From Pseudomonas fluorescens (GTDB lineage: Bacteria; Pseudomonadota; Gammaproteobacteria; Pseudomonadales; Pseudomonadaceae), in contig NZ_CABVHK010000018.1 of NCBI RefSeq assembly GCF_902497785.1, forward strand, positions 93,256-157,255: a stretch of 64,000 nucleotides of DNA. The letters are read 5' to 3'. A model generated the notes under the pieces. That model was given only the letters and a program-made list of their open reading frames with translations. It was not told where the DNA came from and did not search any database. Shown here one piece after another: positions 36,728 to 45,049 of this stretch (within the stretch, counting starts at the first letter, position 1; each line of letters begins with the position of its first letter). The position numbers and the translations under genes were made by a program.

Positions 36728-37569
36728 GGCAGTTTCCTTGAAGAGGTGGAAGGTGTGGCCGGATTCGCGGTGTCAAAGTTTTCCAGGGCGCGAGCCAGGC
36801 TCGCTTCCGACAGTTCGCCCAGATGGCTGCCCAACAAGCGACCTTCGGGGCTATAGAACAGCGTAGTCGGCAACGCCATGGAACCGACGGCCTGACCCAG
36901 ACGGCCGCCGCCATCGAACAACACGTTGGACAGGCTCAAGCCCTGGGTTTCCAGATAAGTACTGACGCTTTGCATGCTTTCCGCCTGATTGACGAACAGG
37001 AAGGTCAGGTCCGGGCGGTGTTGCTGGGCGTTTTCCAGCACCGGCATTTCGCGGCGGCACGGTGGGCACCAGGTGGCCCAGAGATTGATCACCAGCGGGC
37101 CACCCTTGTAGTCGGCCAGTTGCACGGTCTCACCAGCGGCATTGCGCAATGTAATGTCGGGCAGGCGCGTGCCTTGTTCGTAAATCGTCAGGGAGAAGGT
37201 TGCGAGCAGCCAGAATGCCAGGCCGCTGCCGACGCCGAAGCCCAGCGGACGGCGCAGGCCCGGGCGACGCCAGCCGCGATACATCGCGGCGAGCACCAAC
37301 GCAATGACCCCTGGCCAGGCGAGAAAACCACCGTCGCGCAGGTCGATGACTTGCCACGGATCATCCCGATAATGTGCCCAGTAAAGCGCCACGAAACTGA
37401 TCCGGGCTGCCAGCATGCCCAATAAAAACAGGCTGAACAGTACCGACTCGGGATTCTCACCACCGCGTTTGGCCACCCGCCAGCCGACAAACGTCGCCAG
37501 TGCCAGGGCACTGATCAGCAGCAGATGGTTAAGCGCGATGGCAAACGTGCCGAGGGTAAAAGTCAGCAT
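36703..37569 (-). CDS. dsbE: Lgt-like membrane domain fused to TlpA/DsbE thioredoxin domain
   Basis: A 288-residue two-part protein. Residues 1-130 hold about four membrane segments whose sequence resembles prolipoprotein diacylglyceryl transferase: AARISFVALYWAHYRDDPWQ corresponds to the Lgt pattern GARLxYVLxxxxYYxxxP, followed by DGGFLAWPGVIALV where Lgt has GGLSFHGGL. The His of that loop is absent, so transferase activity is unlikely. Residues 133-280 form a periplasmic TlpA-like domain with C168-P-P-C171 (WATWCPPCRREMP) and cis-Pro ALPTTLF. It starts as TAATG on the dsbD stop. It probably relays electrons from DsbD to a target. The fusion recalls PA2477. Confidence 0.85.
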   Translation of the reverse strand: MLTFTLGTFAIALNHLLLISALALATFVGWRVAKRGGENPESVLFSLFLLGMLAARISFVALYWAHYRDDPWQVIDLRDGGFLAWPGVIALVLAAMYRGWRRPGLRRPLGFGVGSGLAFWLLATFSLTIYEQGTRLPDITLRNAAGETVQLADYKGGPLVINLWATWCPPCRREMPVLENAQQHRPDLTFLFVNQAESMQSVSTYLETQGLSLSNVLFDGGGRLGQAVGSMALPTTLFYSPEGRLLGSHLGELSEASLARALENFDTANPATPSTSSRKLPCPASATC

Positions 37570-39305
37570 TAACGGGCGTCTCGGGTGGTGGTCCAGCGTT
37601 GCAGGAAGGTGTCGGCATCGACCTCTCCGGTGATGCGCTGGCTGCGCCGTTCGATGCCGTCGGCGCCGATCCACAGAAAACTCGGCGGCCCCGGCACTTT
37701 ATAACGGCCGAGCAGTTCGCGGCTGGCGGCATTGTCGGCGGTGACGTCCAGCCGTAGCAAGCGCACATCGCTCAAGGCGGCGAGGACGTGAGGTTTGCCG
37801 AAGACGGTTTTTTCCATGACTTTGCACGACACGCACCAGTCGGCGTAGTAGTCGAGCAGCACCCACTGGCCTTGCGCCTGTGCCGCGTCGAGTTCCCGTT
37901 GCAGCGCGGCGGGATCCTTGATGGTGGTGAAGGCCTCATGACCGACGGGACCGGCAACGGTGCTTGAGTTTGAAGCGCTGTAGACCTGCAACGGTTTGAA
38001 CAGATCATCGCTGCCGCCCGCCGCACCAATCATCAACAAACTGCCCCACACGCCGAGCAGCAAGGAGCTGGCTCCGAACAGTTGCGCCACGCGGCCGAAA
38101 CCGTCCGATTGTTTCCAGGCACTGTAGGCGGCAATCAACAGCAACGCACCCCACAGGCCGACCCATAGCGACTCATCCAGCACCGGCCGCAACATCAACA
38201 GCGCTGTGGCGAGAAACAGAAAACCGAACACACCTTTGAGCAGGTTCATCCAGGCGCCGGGTTTGGGCAGGAAGCGATTGCCGACCGTCACCAGCAACAA
38301 CAGCGGTATGCCGATGCCGATGCCCATGGCGAACAGGATCAAGCCACCGTGCAGCGCATTGCCGCTTTGCGCGATGTAAAGCAGGGCGCCCGCCAGCGGC
38401 GCAGTCATGCACGGGCCGACCAGCAAACCGGACAATGCGCCCAGCACGCCGGCGCCAATCAGGCTGCCACCGCGCTGATTGCGCGAGACGTTTTCCAGTC
38501 GATCACGCACCGCCACCGGCAGTTGCAACTCGAAGAAGCCGAACATCGGCAACGCCAACAACACAAACACCGCGGCGAAACTGCCCAGCAACCAGGGGTT
38601 CTGCAACAGCGCCTGCACATTCGCCCCGAGCAGTGCGGCCACAACACCCATCGCGGCATACACCAGCGCCATGCATACGACATAGCTGGTGGCCAAGGCA
38701 AACCCGCGTCGTGGCGAGGCGCCGCTGCCGACGATCAGGCCAGCCAGAATCGGCAACATCGGCAATGAACACGGGGTGAAGGCCAATAGCAGGCCGAGTC
38801 CGAAAAACACCAGCAGACTCCAGCCCAACGCCCGTGTTTGCAGACCGCTGGCCAGCGTTTGATCCGGCGCTTCATTCTTTAAAAGAGTGGCCGCATTACC
38901 GCCAAGGTCCACGACCTGGGTTTGCGGCGGGTAACACAAACCGGCATCGGCACAGCCCTGGAAGCCAACCTTGATCTGGCCGGTAGCTCCGGCTGGGATC
39001 TTCAGTTCCAGCCCCTGCCGATAAACCGGCTGTTCGCCGAAGAATTCATCACTGTGGGATTCGCCTTCAGGCAATACCGGATGCAGCTCGGCGGGCAACC
39101 CGTCGAACTTCATGCGTTTCTGGTAAAGGTAATAACCGTCGGTGATCTGCCAGTAGAGCTGGGTTTCACCGGAGTCGAGGCGCTCGGAGGTGAAGACAAA
39201 CGCCTTTTCCACCGGCAGAAATTCAGGTTTGGTATCGAACGGACTGGTCCCTGCCTGGGCCACAGCCGAGATCAAGAGAACAAAAAATAAAAACAGACGA
39301 CGCAT
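37569..39305 (-). CDS. dsbD: Thiol:disulfide interchange protein DsbD
   Basis: DsbD carries electrons from cytoplasmic thioredoxin across the inner membrane to DsbG and DsbE-like partners. The 578-residue precursor starts at the ATG at 39305 (signal peptide MRRLFLFFVLLISAVAQA). It has the N-terminal periplasmic domain with its redox pair in CADAGLCYPP. An eight-helix membrane domain follows with one Cys in FTPCSLPMLP and one in LVGPCMTAPL. The C-terminal thioredoxin-like domain holds ADWCVSCKVMEK. All six redox cysteines are present. It is first in the dsbD-E-G operon. A second DsbD (DipZ) is usual elsewhere in pseudomonads. Confidence 0.93.
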   Translation of the reverse strand: MRRLFLFFVLLISAVAQAGTSPFDTKPEFLPVEKAFVFTSERLDSGETQLYWQITDGYYLYQKRMKFDGLPAELHPVLPEGESHSDEFFGEQPVYRQGLELKIPAGATGQIKVGFQGCADAGLCYPPQTQVVDLGGNAATLLKNEAPDQTLASGLQTRALGWSLLVFFGLGLLLAFTPCSLPMLPILAGLIVGSGASPRRGFALATSYVVCMALVYAAMGVVAALLGANVQALLQNPWLLGSFAAVFVLLALPMFGFFELQLPVAVRDRLENVSRNQRGGSLIGAGVLGALSGLLVGPCMTAPLAGALLYIAQSGNALHGGLILFAMGIGIGIPLLLLVTVGNRFLPKPGAWMNLLKGVFGFLFLATALLMLRPVLDESLWVGLWGALLLIAAYSAWKQSDGFGRVAQLFGASSLLLGVWGSLLMIGAAGGSDDLFKPLQVYSASNSSTVAGPVGHEAFTTIKDPAALQRELDAAQAQGQWVLLDYYADWCVSCKVMEKTVFGKPHVLAALSDVRLLRLDVTADNAASRELLGRYKVPGPPSFLWIGADGIERRSQRITGEVDADTFLQRWTTTRDAR

Positions 39306-39393
39306 GGGTAAGCCTTTCCCTGTGCAGGTGGGGTGCACAATGGGAGGCGGCGATTAACCGATGATTAACCGCGCGCCTGTACACCGGGCCGGA

Positions 39394-40347
39394 TTAGCCG
39401 ACGTCGTTGAACGTCAGCCTGAACTCGGACATCGCAGGATGAGTGAGCTCCCATTGTTTCGCGAAAGCTTTACCCGCGGTGATTTGTTCTTGCGTCATAT
39501 CCTCGGCGATAGCCGCGAGGTTCCCCCTTGCTTCGGTGTGTCGACGAAACTCTCGCGTGGTTTCGATAACCAGCCAGATCAAGCCGTACCCTTTGACCAG
39601 GTCTTGCGTGGTTCCGTATTCGGTATCGACGCCGTCGTCATTGGCGTAGACACCGCCGAGTGCATACCCGTATTCCAACAGCCCATTGACGTCGCTGAGC
39701 GCTGCGCGTTTTTCCATCCATTGGCGCCTGACGGGAAGATTCACGCTGACAGGAGGGCGGTTGGCATACCAGTGGATCGCTTTCGAAAAACCGCCAACGG
39801 CGGCGGTTTGCAACAGGGTGTCGATGGTCGAGCGACGTAATACGCCATCGGCAATCAGCGTCTGGTCTTTGTCGTATTTGACCGCGAGGATGTACTTGGC
39901 CTCCATGGAGCCGGCGTCCGCTGCCTTTTTCAGGGTTTCGATCTTTTGATCCATTTCGTAAAGCTCAAGCATGGCTTCAGCATCGCCTTTATCGGCATTG
40001 GCCTGTGCCAGGTCCTTGGCTTTTTTGAGTGAGGCGGCGTCCGCCAGTCGTATCAGGGCGTAAACGTGGTTCTGGGCGCCAGCCAGTTGAAACCATTTTT
40101 TTGCGTCGTCGGTCACACTACCTGCCTGGCGCCTTGTTACCTCACCCAGCGCGTATTGCGAGGCACTGTCGCCGGCGCTGGCACCAATCGTCAGATAAGT
40201 TTTCGCCTGTGCAAATTCGCCGAGGTTATATAACGCCAACCCCTTGGCGGCGGCTTCACTGGTTTGATCTTTAATTTGGTTCACGCGGCTGCTCAGGGTG
40301 TCACAGAGGTTGAATAGGGTCGCTAAAACGCTTGCATGGGAATACAT
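39394..40347 (-). CDS. Sel1/TPR-like repeat protein
   Basis: A 317-residue helical-repeat protein with no signal peptide. Repeats of the Sel1 type can be seen between residues about 30 and 190: GLALYNLGEFAQAKTYLTIG then AGDSASQYALGEVT, ADKGDAEAMLELYEMD, KKAADAGSMEAKYILAVKY and AAVGGFSKAIHWYA, each with the A-G-x-x-x-A spacing. The C-terminal third is unrelated and aligns with nothing I recognise. The start is the ATG at 40347; upstream open frame is non-coding in look. It lies downstream of two hemopexin-repeat genes on the same strand (170 bases) and may be co-transcribed with them. Sel1 proteins act as scaffolds; the function here is unknown. Confidence 0.75.
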   Translation of the reverse strand: MYSHASVLATLFNLCDTLSSRVNQIKDQTSEAAAKGLALYNLGEFAQAKTYLTIGASAGDSASQYALGEVTRRQAGSVTDDAKKWFQLAGAQNHVYALIRLADAASLKKAKDLAQANADKGDAEAMLELYEMDQKIETLKKAADAGSMEAKYILAVKYDKDQTLIADGVLRRSTIDTLLQTAAVGGFSKAIHWYANRPPVSVNLPVRRQWMEKRAALSDVNGLLEYGYALGGVYANDDGVDTEYGTTQDLVKGYGLIWLVIETTREFRRHTEARGNLAAIAEDMTQEQITAGKAFAKQWELTHPAMSEFRLTFNDVG

Positions 40348-40517
40348 GATAAGTACCTGTTTCAGTTGAATTGGATTGATTGCTACCCGACTCAGACTAT
40401 TGAACAGTGCGCCCCTATGTGCGGTATATATGTATGGCGTTGCTGAAATTTCTATCGAGAGACTAGAAACAAACAGATGAGGCACGATCAACCGCGTGTT
40501 GAAAGCTCGCCAGGCAT

Positions 40518-41252
40518 TCAGTCGCGCAACAAGCCTGGCCAGGTTTCGTCGTTGATTTTGACCGGACCAGTCTCGATTCGGTTGTCTCCGATGTTGTATC
40601 TGATGCACTCGTTGTTTGTCAGGAAAATATAGTAATAACGGTTAAAGGTTGGGTGGTCATTTTGAACGGCGCCAATAATTCGATTTTTGTAGCGCTCTAG
40701 TCCCGGGTAGTATTTGTCCGTGATAGGGACGTGGTTGATCTTCGGAAACTTGTAGACGCCCTCGTAGATGAGTTCCAGGTTGAGGAAGTTGCCGTCGTTT
40801 AAGAAAAAGCGAAAGGCGTTAGGGTGGCCACGAGGATACCACCATGTGCCGGCAACGATTCGGTCGAAATAGGGAAGCAACTGATGCCATTTCGAGTCTT
40901 TCACGCGCTGAACGCTAAGGACCTTGTCCAGATCCTGGTCGTACCGGCACACCGTGGGTGTATCGTCCACGTAATAAAAGAGCCATAAAACATCAAGTTC
41001 TAATGCACTCTCAGTGTGCGAACCGTCTATTTTCGAATGAAATGCGGTCGTCGTGAAACCGAAACGCAGGTCCTTGGCGTGCGAGTGAAAGTCATGCCAG
41101 TTGCTGGCGTTGATATTTTTGGGATATCCCGGTTCGACCGCACCGACAGCAAGATCAAAACGGGAATATTTGTTGATGTCCTTGAAGAAAAAGTAAATTT
41201 TATCCTTGCCGGCTCGCCAATCGACGGCAACAAAATTTTTGAGTGCTGGCAT
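40518..41252 (-). CDS. Hemopexin-repeat protein A (photopexin-like)
   Basis: A 244-residue protein made of four hemopexin-like repeats, expected to fold as a four-bladed propeller. Blade 1, residues 6-50: FVAVDWRAG, YFFFKDINKYSRFD, GYPKNI. Blade 2, 58-118: LWLFYYVDDTPTVCRYD. Blade 3, 128-180: AFRFFLNDGNFLNLEL. Blade 4, 188-244: YYYIFLTNNECIRYN and a terminal WPGLLRD. The pattern (FFFKD..YSRFD..GYPK.I..W) is that of hemopexin repeats in matrix metalloproteases, plant albumins and the bacterial photopexins. There is no signal peptide, so export, if any, is non-classical. AAGGAA precedes the ATG. A paralogue lies directly upstream. Ligand unknown. Confidence 0.8.
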   Translation of the reverse strand: MPALKNFVAVDWRAGKDKIYFFFKDINKYSRFDLAVGAVEPGYPKNINASNWHDFHSHAKDLRFGFTTTAFHSKIDGSHTESALELDVLWLFYYVDDTPTVCRYDQDLDKVLSVQRVKDSKWHQLLPYFDRIVAGTWWYPRGHPNAFRFFLNDGNFLNLELIYEGVYKFPKINHVPITDKYYPGLERYKNRIIGAVQNDHPTFNRYYYIFLTNNECIRYNIGDNRIETGPVKINDETWPGLLRD

Positions 41253-41300
41253 GTCAGATTCCTTTCTGTTTTTCAGGGTTGTTAAATGGGTATTTGCAAT

Positions 41301-42023
41301 TCAACCGCGGAGCAGCCCGTTCCAGTGATCGCCGACGTTTTTTACACCCCCGCCCTCCAGGCGGCTTTTACTGATGTTGTATTTCAGGTAAACATGCCCG
41401 GTCATGAAGATATACAGAAATCTGTCGTTCAATAGGTCGCCATCTATCTGTACCGCGGTGATGAATTGTTCAGCATAAGCGGCGTACGGTGCGAGACCTG
41501 GCCAGGTACTGTTGTTGATGTCGGCGACGACAAGTTTTTTGCTGTGCCAGTCAAGTTCGAGGTATTTGCCATTGTTTAAAATGAATCTGAAAGTGGTGTC
41601 GCCGCTGGATCTAAAAGGTCGTTGCCAGAAGGTGCCTGCAATAATGTTATCGAAGTAGGGCAGTAGCATGCTCCATATCGATTCGCTGACGGGCGTGAAA
41701 CTGACGGGCACGTCTGAATCCTGATCGTATTCGCATACCATGGGCGTTTTTCCATCGTAATAAAATAACCAAAGGATATCGGTATCCCATCCAACTCTGT
41801 CGCTCCCGACGATCCGGTCTGTGGAGAATCCGAAGCGCAAGTTTTTTGCGTGCGGGTGGAAGGCTCCCCAGCTGTTTTGATTTATCGCGGCGGGATAGCC
41901 CGCTGGAACGCTATCATCACTGTTGTTGTATCGCGAAAAAGTGTTTGTATCTTTGAAGAAGAAGTAGCAACGATCTTTTCCTGAGCGCCAGTCGACGGCG
42001 ACAAAATTATTTAGTTTAGGCAT
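41301..42023 (-). CDS. Hemopexin-repeat protein B (photopexin-like)
   Basis: A 240-residue paralogue of the next gene: both begin MPxLxNFVAVDWRxGKD and have four matched blades. Blade 1: YFFFKDTNTFSRYN, GYPAAI. Blade 2: LWLFYYDGKTPMVCEYD. Blade 3: TFRFILNNGKYLELDW. Blade 4: FLYIFMTGHVYLKYN, ending GDHWNGLLRG. No signal peptide. It is the promoter-proximal gene of the three-gene island; 48 bases separate it from its copy, fitting a tandem duplication. Codon use is noticeably more A/T-rich than in the flanking dsb genes, which suggests acquisition. Weak GGAA ribosome site before the ATG. Confidence 0.8.
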   Translation of the reverse strand: MPKLNNFVAVDWRSGKDRCYFFFKDTNTFSRYNNSDDSVPAGYPAAINQNSWGAFHPHAKNLRFGFSTDRIVGSDRVGWDTDILWLFYYDGKTPMVCEYDQDSDVPVSFTPVSESIWSMLLPYFDNIIAGTFWQRPFRSSGDTTFRFILNNGKYLELDWHSKKLVVADINNSTWPGLAPYAAYAEQFITAVQIDGDLLNDRFLYIFMTGHVYLKYNISKSRLEGGGVKNVGDHWNGLLRG

Positions 42024-42287
42024 GATTTTTTTCCATTCTGTTTAGTGGGTAGTTGTGGGTGAGTTGTTTGATTGGGTGTTTTGCTGTCGAGCAAATCTTA
42101 TATTTAAGTATTGGGTTTTTTATAGACTTTTTTTAGGGTTGAGTGTTTCGGTTTGCAACTTGGTTAGAACGCTTGTTTGTTCTAATTAATGGATGAAAAC
42201 AGTGCTGTTCGTTGCCGGGAGCGTTTGCCATAATTGCGCCTTAATCCTCACCTGTTTGACTCGCGTTTTTGCCTTGGGGGCTCCCGC
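42024..42287. other. AT-rich intergenic region before dsbR
   Basis: About 264 bases, of which 42024-42190 are very T/A-rich, with long T runs (for example around 42110-42136). It must hold the promoters of the hemopexin operon (minus) and of dsbRS (plus). No gene, tRNA or integrase remnant is visible. The composition marks one edge of the inserted block. Confidence 0.6.
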
Positions 42288-42971
42288 ATGCACGTACTGG
42301 TTTGCGAAGACGACGAGCTGATCGCCAGCGGCATTGTCGCCGGCCTCACCGCTCAGGGCCTGACGGTCGAGCACGTGGCCACCGCCTCGGCGGCGCGGGC
42401 GATGCTCAAGGTCGCCGAGTTCGACGTGATGGTGCTCGACCTCGGTCTGCCCGATGAAGACGGTTTGAAGTTGCTGCAACAGCTGCGCCATGGCGGGCTG
42501 GAAATCCCGGTGCTGATTCTCACCGCGCGGGATTCGGTCACCGACCGTGTCGACGGACTTCAGGCGGGCGCCGATGATTACCTGCTCAAGCCGTTCGACC
42601 TGCGCGAACTCGCCGCACGCCTGCACACCTTATTGCGGCGAGTGGCGGGACGCAGCGTCAACCTGATCGAACACGGTCGACTGACATACGACCCGAGCAG
42701 CCGCGAAACCATGCTCGGCGGTCAGTCGGTGGACCTTTCCCGCCGCGAACAGTCGCTGTTGCAAGCCTTGCTGCATAACCGTGGCCGGGTGCTGTCCACT
42801 GAGCAATTGAAGGACAGCGTCTACGGTTTCAACGACGAACTGGAAAGCAACGCGCTCAACGTGCATATCCATCATCTGCGGCGCAAACTCGGCAATGGCA
42901 TTGTTGAGACCGTGCGCGGCCTGGGCTATCGCCTGGGGCCGGCCGATGGTGGTGAGGAATTGAAAAAGTGA
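42288..42971 (+). CDS. dsbR: OmpR-family response regulator DsbR
   Basis: The regulator of a two-component pair whose P. aeruginosa counterpart controls dsbDEG in response to copper. The 227-residue protein has a receiver (acidic E7/D8/D9, phospho-acceptor D51 in VMVLDLGLPDEDG, Lys in YLLKPFD). A winged-helix DNA-binding domain follows (about 125-220; LESNALNVHIHHLRRKLG, TVRGLGYRL). The start is the ATG at 42288. It overlaps dsbS as TGATG. The name is by gene neighbourhood with dsbD-E-G; by sequence it resembles QseB/PmrA-type regulators. Confidence 0.85.
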   Translation: MHVLVCEDDELIASGIVAGLTAQGLTVEHVATASAARAMLKVAEFDVMVLDLGLPDEDGLKLLQQLRHGGLEIPVLILTARDSVTDRVDGLQAGADDYLLKPFDLRELAARLHTLLRRVAGRSVNLIEHGRLTYDPSSRETMLGGQSVDLSRREQSLLQALLHNRGRVLSTEQLKDSVYGFNDELESNALNVHIHHLRRKLGNGIVETVRGLGYRLGPADGGEELKK

Positions 42972-44293
42972 TGAGCCTGCGTTTGCGCCTGAGCCTGACA
43001 CTCGGCGCCGCTTTTGCACTGATCTGGGCGCTGGCGGCGGCCTGGATGCTCAGTGACCTGCGCAACCAAATGATGTTTTCCCTCGACCAGCGGCTGGTGG
43101 CGTCGGCGCGCATGGTTGCCGGCCTGATGGAACAACTGCCGGCATTGCCGAGCAAGGGCGACGGCACTCACTTCAGTGCCGAACAGCTGAACATTCCGGG
43201 TGGCATGGCGTGTCAGGTCAGCTCGCTGCGCGGTGAAATCCTTGCCCGCAGTCACGCCGATCCGCAGCAAACCCTGGAAGCCGAACGATTGGGTTTCCAC
43301 GATCAGATGATCGATGGCGCGCCATGGCGCAGCTTTACCCTGGCCCGTGGCGATGTGCGCATCACCACCGCCGATCGGCAGATTGAGCGTGAAGCCTTGA
43401 ACATGTCGATCCTGCTCGCCGCTTCGGTGCCGGTGGGCGTAGCGTTGATCGGTTGTCTGTGCCTGTTGTGGCTGGGGATCGGGCAGGGACTGGCGCCGCT
43501 GAACCGCATGCGCGATGCCTTGATGCGCCGCAGTGCCGACTCGCTGGAGCCCTTGCAGATCCAGCCGTTGCCCAGTGAACTGCAACCCTTGCTGGACACC
43601 CAGAACCAGTTGTTCTTGCGCATCGGCAAGACCATCGAGCGCGAGCGCCGCCTGACCGGTGATGCGGCTCACGAGTTACGCAGCCCGCTGACGGCGATCA
43701 AGACCCATCTGCAAGTGGCGCGCATGACCGATGGCGCGGCGCGGGATCAGTCCCTGGCCCGGGCCGAAGAGGGCGCCGACCGTTTGCATCGCACGCTCGA
43801 GCAGTTGTTGTTGCTGGCGCGGGTCGAGGGCAGTCTGTCATTCGATGACGGCGTGCAATGCAGCGCCGAACAAGTGGCAAAACTGGCGATTCAGGATGCC
43901 GCTGGCGGTGATCGTCAACGCATCACGTTCAAAATGCCGGCGACCCTTTCCCATGCCCCGGTGCAAATGCCTGCCGTGCTGTCGATTGCGGCGCTGCGCA
44001 ACCTGCTGGATAACGCACTGCGTCATACCCCGAATAACGGTGCCGTGGAACTCAACCTGGAAACCACCGGCAACCGCGTACGTTTCGTGGTCCGCGACCA
44101 TGGCCCGGGCATTGCTGCAGACGATCTGCAACACCTGACCCAACGATTCTGGCGCAACGGTCAAAGCACCGGCTGCGGTCTGGGTCTGGCGATTGTCCAG
44201 GCGATAGTCCAGCGGTGTGGCTGCACCCTGCATTTCGACAGCCGGCCGGATGGGCTGCGCGTTGAGCTGAGCATGCCGTTGCAGTCCATCTGA
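42971..44293 (+). CDS. dsbS: Sensor histidine kinase DsbS
   Basis: The membrane sensor paired with DsbR. The 440-residue protein has two transmembrane helices (about residues 6-28 and 152-176) flanking a periplasmic sensor loop of about 120 residues. The HisKA domain carries H234 in TGDAAHELRSPLTAIKTHL. The HATPase domain has LDNALRHTPNNGAV, DHGPGI and GCGLGLAI. The ATG at 42971 overlaps the dsbR stop. The periplasmic loop contains a single Cys (in GMACQVSSL), a possible thiol or metal sensor site; in P. aeruginosa DsbS a cysteine is reported to sense copper. Confidence 0.85.
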   Translation: MSLRLRLSLTLGAAFALIWALAAAWMLSDLRNQMMFSLDQRLVASARMVAGLMEQLPALPSKGDGTHFSAEQLNIPGGMACQVSSLRGEILARSHADPQQTLEAERLGFHDQMIDGAPWRSFTLARGDVRITTADRQIEREALNMSILLAASVPVGVALIGCLCLLWLGIGQGLAPLNRMRDALMRRSADSLEPLQIQPLPSELQPLLDTQNQLFLRIGKTIERERRLTGDAAHELRSPLTAIKTHLQVARMTDGAARDQSLARAEEGADRLHRTLEQLLLLARVEGSLSFDDGVQCSAEQVAKLAIQDAAGGDRQRITFKMPATLSHAPVQMPAVLSIAALRNLLDNALRHTPNNGAVELNLETTGNRVRFVVRDHGPGIAADDLQHLTQRFWRNGQSTGCGLGLAIVQAIVQRCGCTLHFDSRPDGLRVELSMPLQSI

Positions 44294-44304
44294 CTCCCCC
44301 CGCA

Positions 44305-44383
44305 TAGGAGCGGCCGAAGGCTGCGATCTTTTGATTTGGCTTCGAAAAAAAGGTCAACAGATCGCAGCCTTCGGCAGCTCCTA
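44305..44383. repeat. Inverted repeat of the GGAGCTGCCGAAGGCTGCGAT family
   Basis: TAGGAGCGGCCGAAGGCTGC followed by GATCTTTTGAT faces its near-exact inverse ending CTTCGGCAGCTCCTA, with about 20 bases between. It lies after dsbS. A second copy is at 54040-54135. This is a palindrome family distinct from the main REP and may act as a terminator. Confidence 0.8.
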
Positions 44384-44486
44384 CAGGGCTGCACATCAAA
44401 TGTAACCTCTCTTCATTGGCGTTCCGGCGGCGAGCGGCGCTATCGTCGCCGACAGCTTTTTCTCAATGGATTGAGGTCACAGCGCC

Positions 44487-45008
44487 ATGGATGCCTCCCT
44501 ACACATCTGCAAGGCCACCCCCGCCGACGCCGGCATCATCAGCCGGATCATCGAGCGTTCCATCCGCGTCGGCTGCGCCCTGGACCATCGCAACGACCCG
44601 TCAACTGTCGACACCTGGATCCGCCACAAGGCCATCGAAAACATCCAGCCGTGGCTGACCGACCAGCGCCTGTACCTGAATATCGCCCTGCTGCAGGAAA
44701 AACCGGTCGGTGTCGCCATGGCGACGATCAGCGGCAAGGTTGCGTTCTGCTATGTGCAGCCGGAATGGTTTCGACGCGGTGCGGGACTGGCGCTGGTCCG
44801 CGATCTCGAAAGCTGGCTGATCGACAACGGGCTGGCGCAGGCCCGGCTAAACAGCACCCGGACCAGCGAAGCGTTTTACCGGCATCTGGGTTATCAGCCC
44901 TGCGGGCAAGCCTTCACCGTTGCCGGGCTCCATGCCATCCCCATGCACAAGGCGCTGACCTTGCCTCCATCGAAAGCTGATCAAGGGTCTAAATCCCCGA
45001 CGCCTTGA
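44487..45008 (+). CDS. GNAT-family N-acetyltransferase
   Basis: A 173-residue GNAT protein. The N-terminus reads LHICKATPADAGIISRIIER; the acetyl-CoA loop is in YVQPEWFRRGAGLALVRDLE (about residues 89-108); the end of the fold shows TSEAFYRHLGYQPCG. GAGGT precedes the ATG. The substrate is not evident. It is immediately upstream of pvdH on the same strand. Only a poor PvdS-like box lies before it, while a perfect one for pvdH lies in its last codons, so it is probably expressed separately. Confidence 0.8.
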   Translation: MDASLHICKATPADAGIISRIIERSIRVGCALDHRNDPSTVDTWIRHKAIENIQPWLTDQRLYLNIALLQEKPVGVAMATISGKVAFCYVQPEWFRRGAGLALVRDLESWLIDNGLAQARLNSTRTSEAFYRHLGYQPCGQAFTVAGLHAIPMHKALTLPPSKADQGSKSPTP

Positions 45009-45013
45009 TGCGT
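44990..45013 (+). promoter_or_regulatory. PvdS-dependent promoter box of pvdH
   Basis: TAAAT at 44990-44994, 16 bases, CGT at 45011-45013, an exact match to the iron-starvation box. It overlaps the 3' end and stop codon of the upstream acetyltransferase gene and ends 36 bases before the pvdH ATG. Confidence 0.85.
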
Positions 45014-45049
45014 TTCCAGAACAGGAAAACCTTTTTGAGGGGTCGAGAG

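Noticed and set aside
44397..44422. Possible PvdS box before the acetyltransferase gene
   Set aside because: CAAAT with an 18-base spacer to CGT: wrong first base and wrong spacing, unlike the exact boxes nearby.
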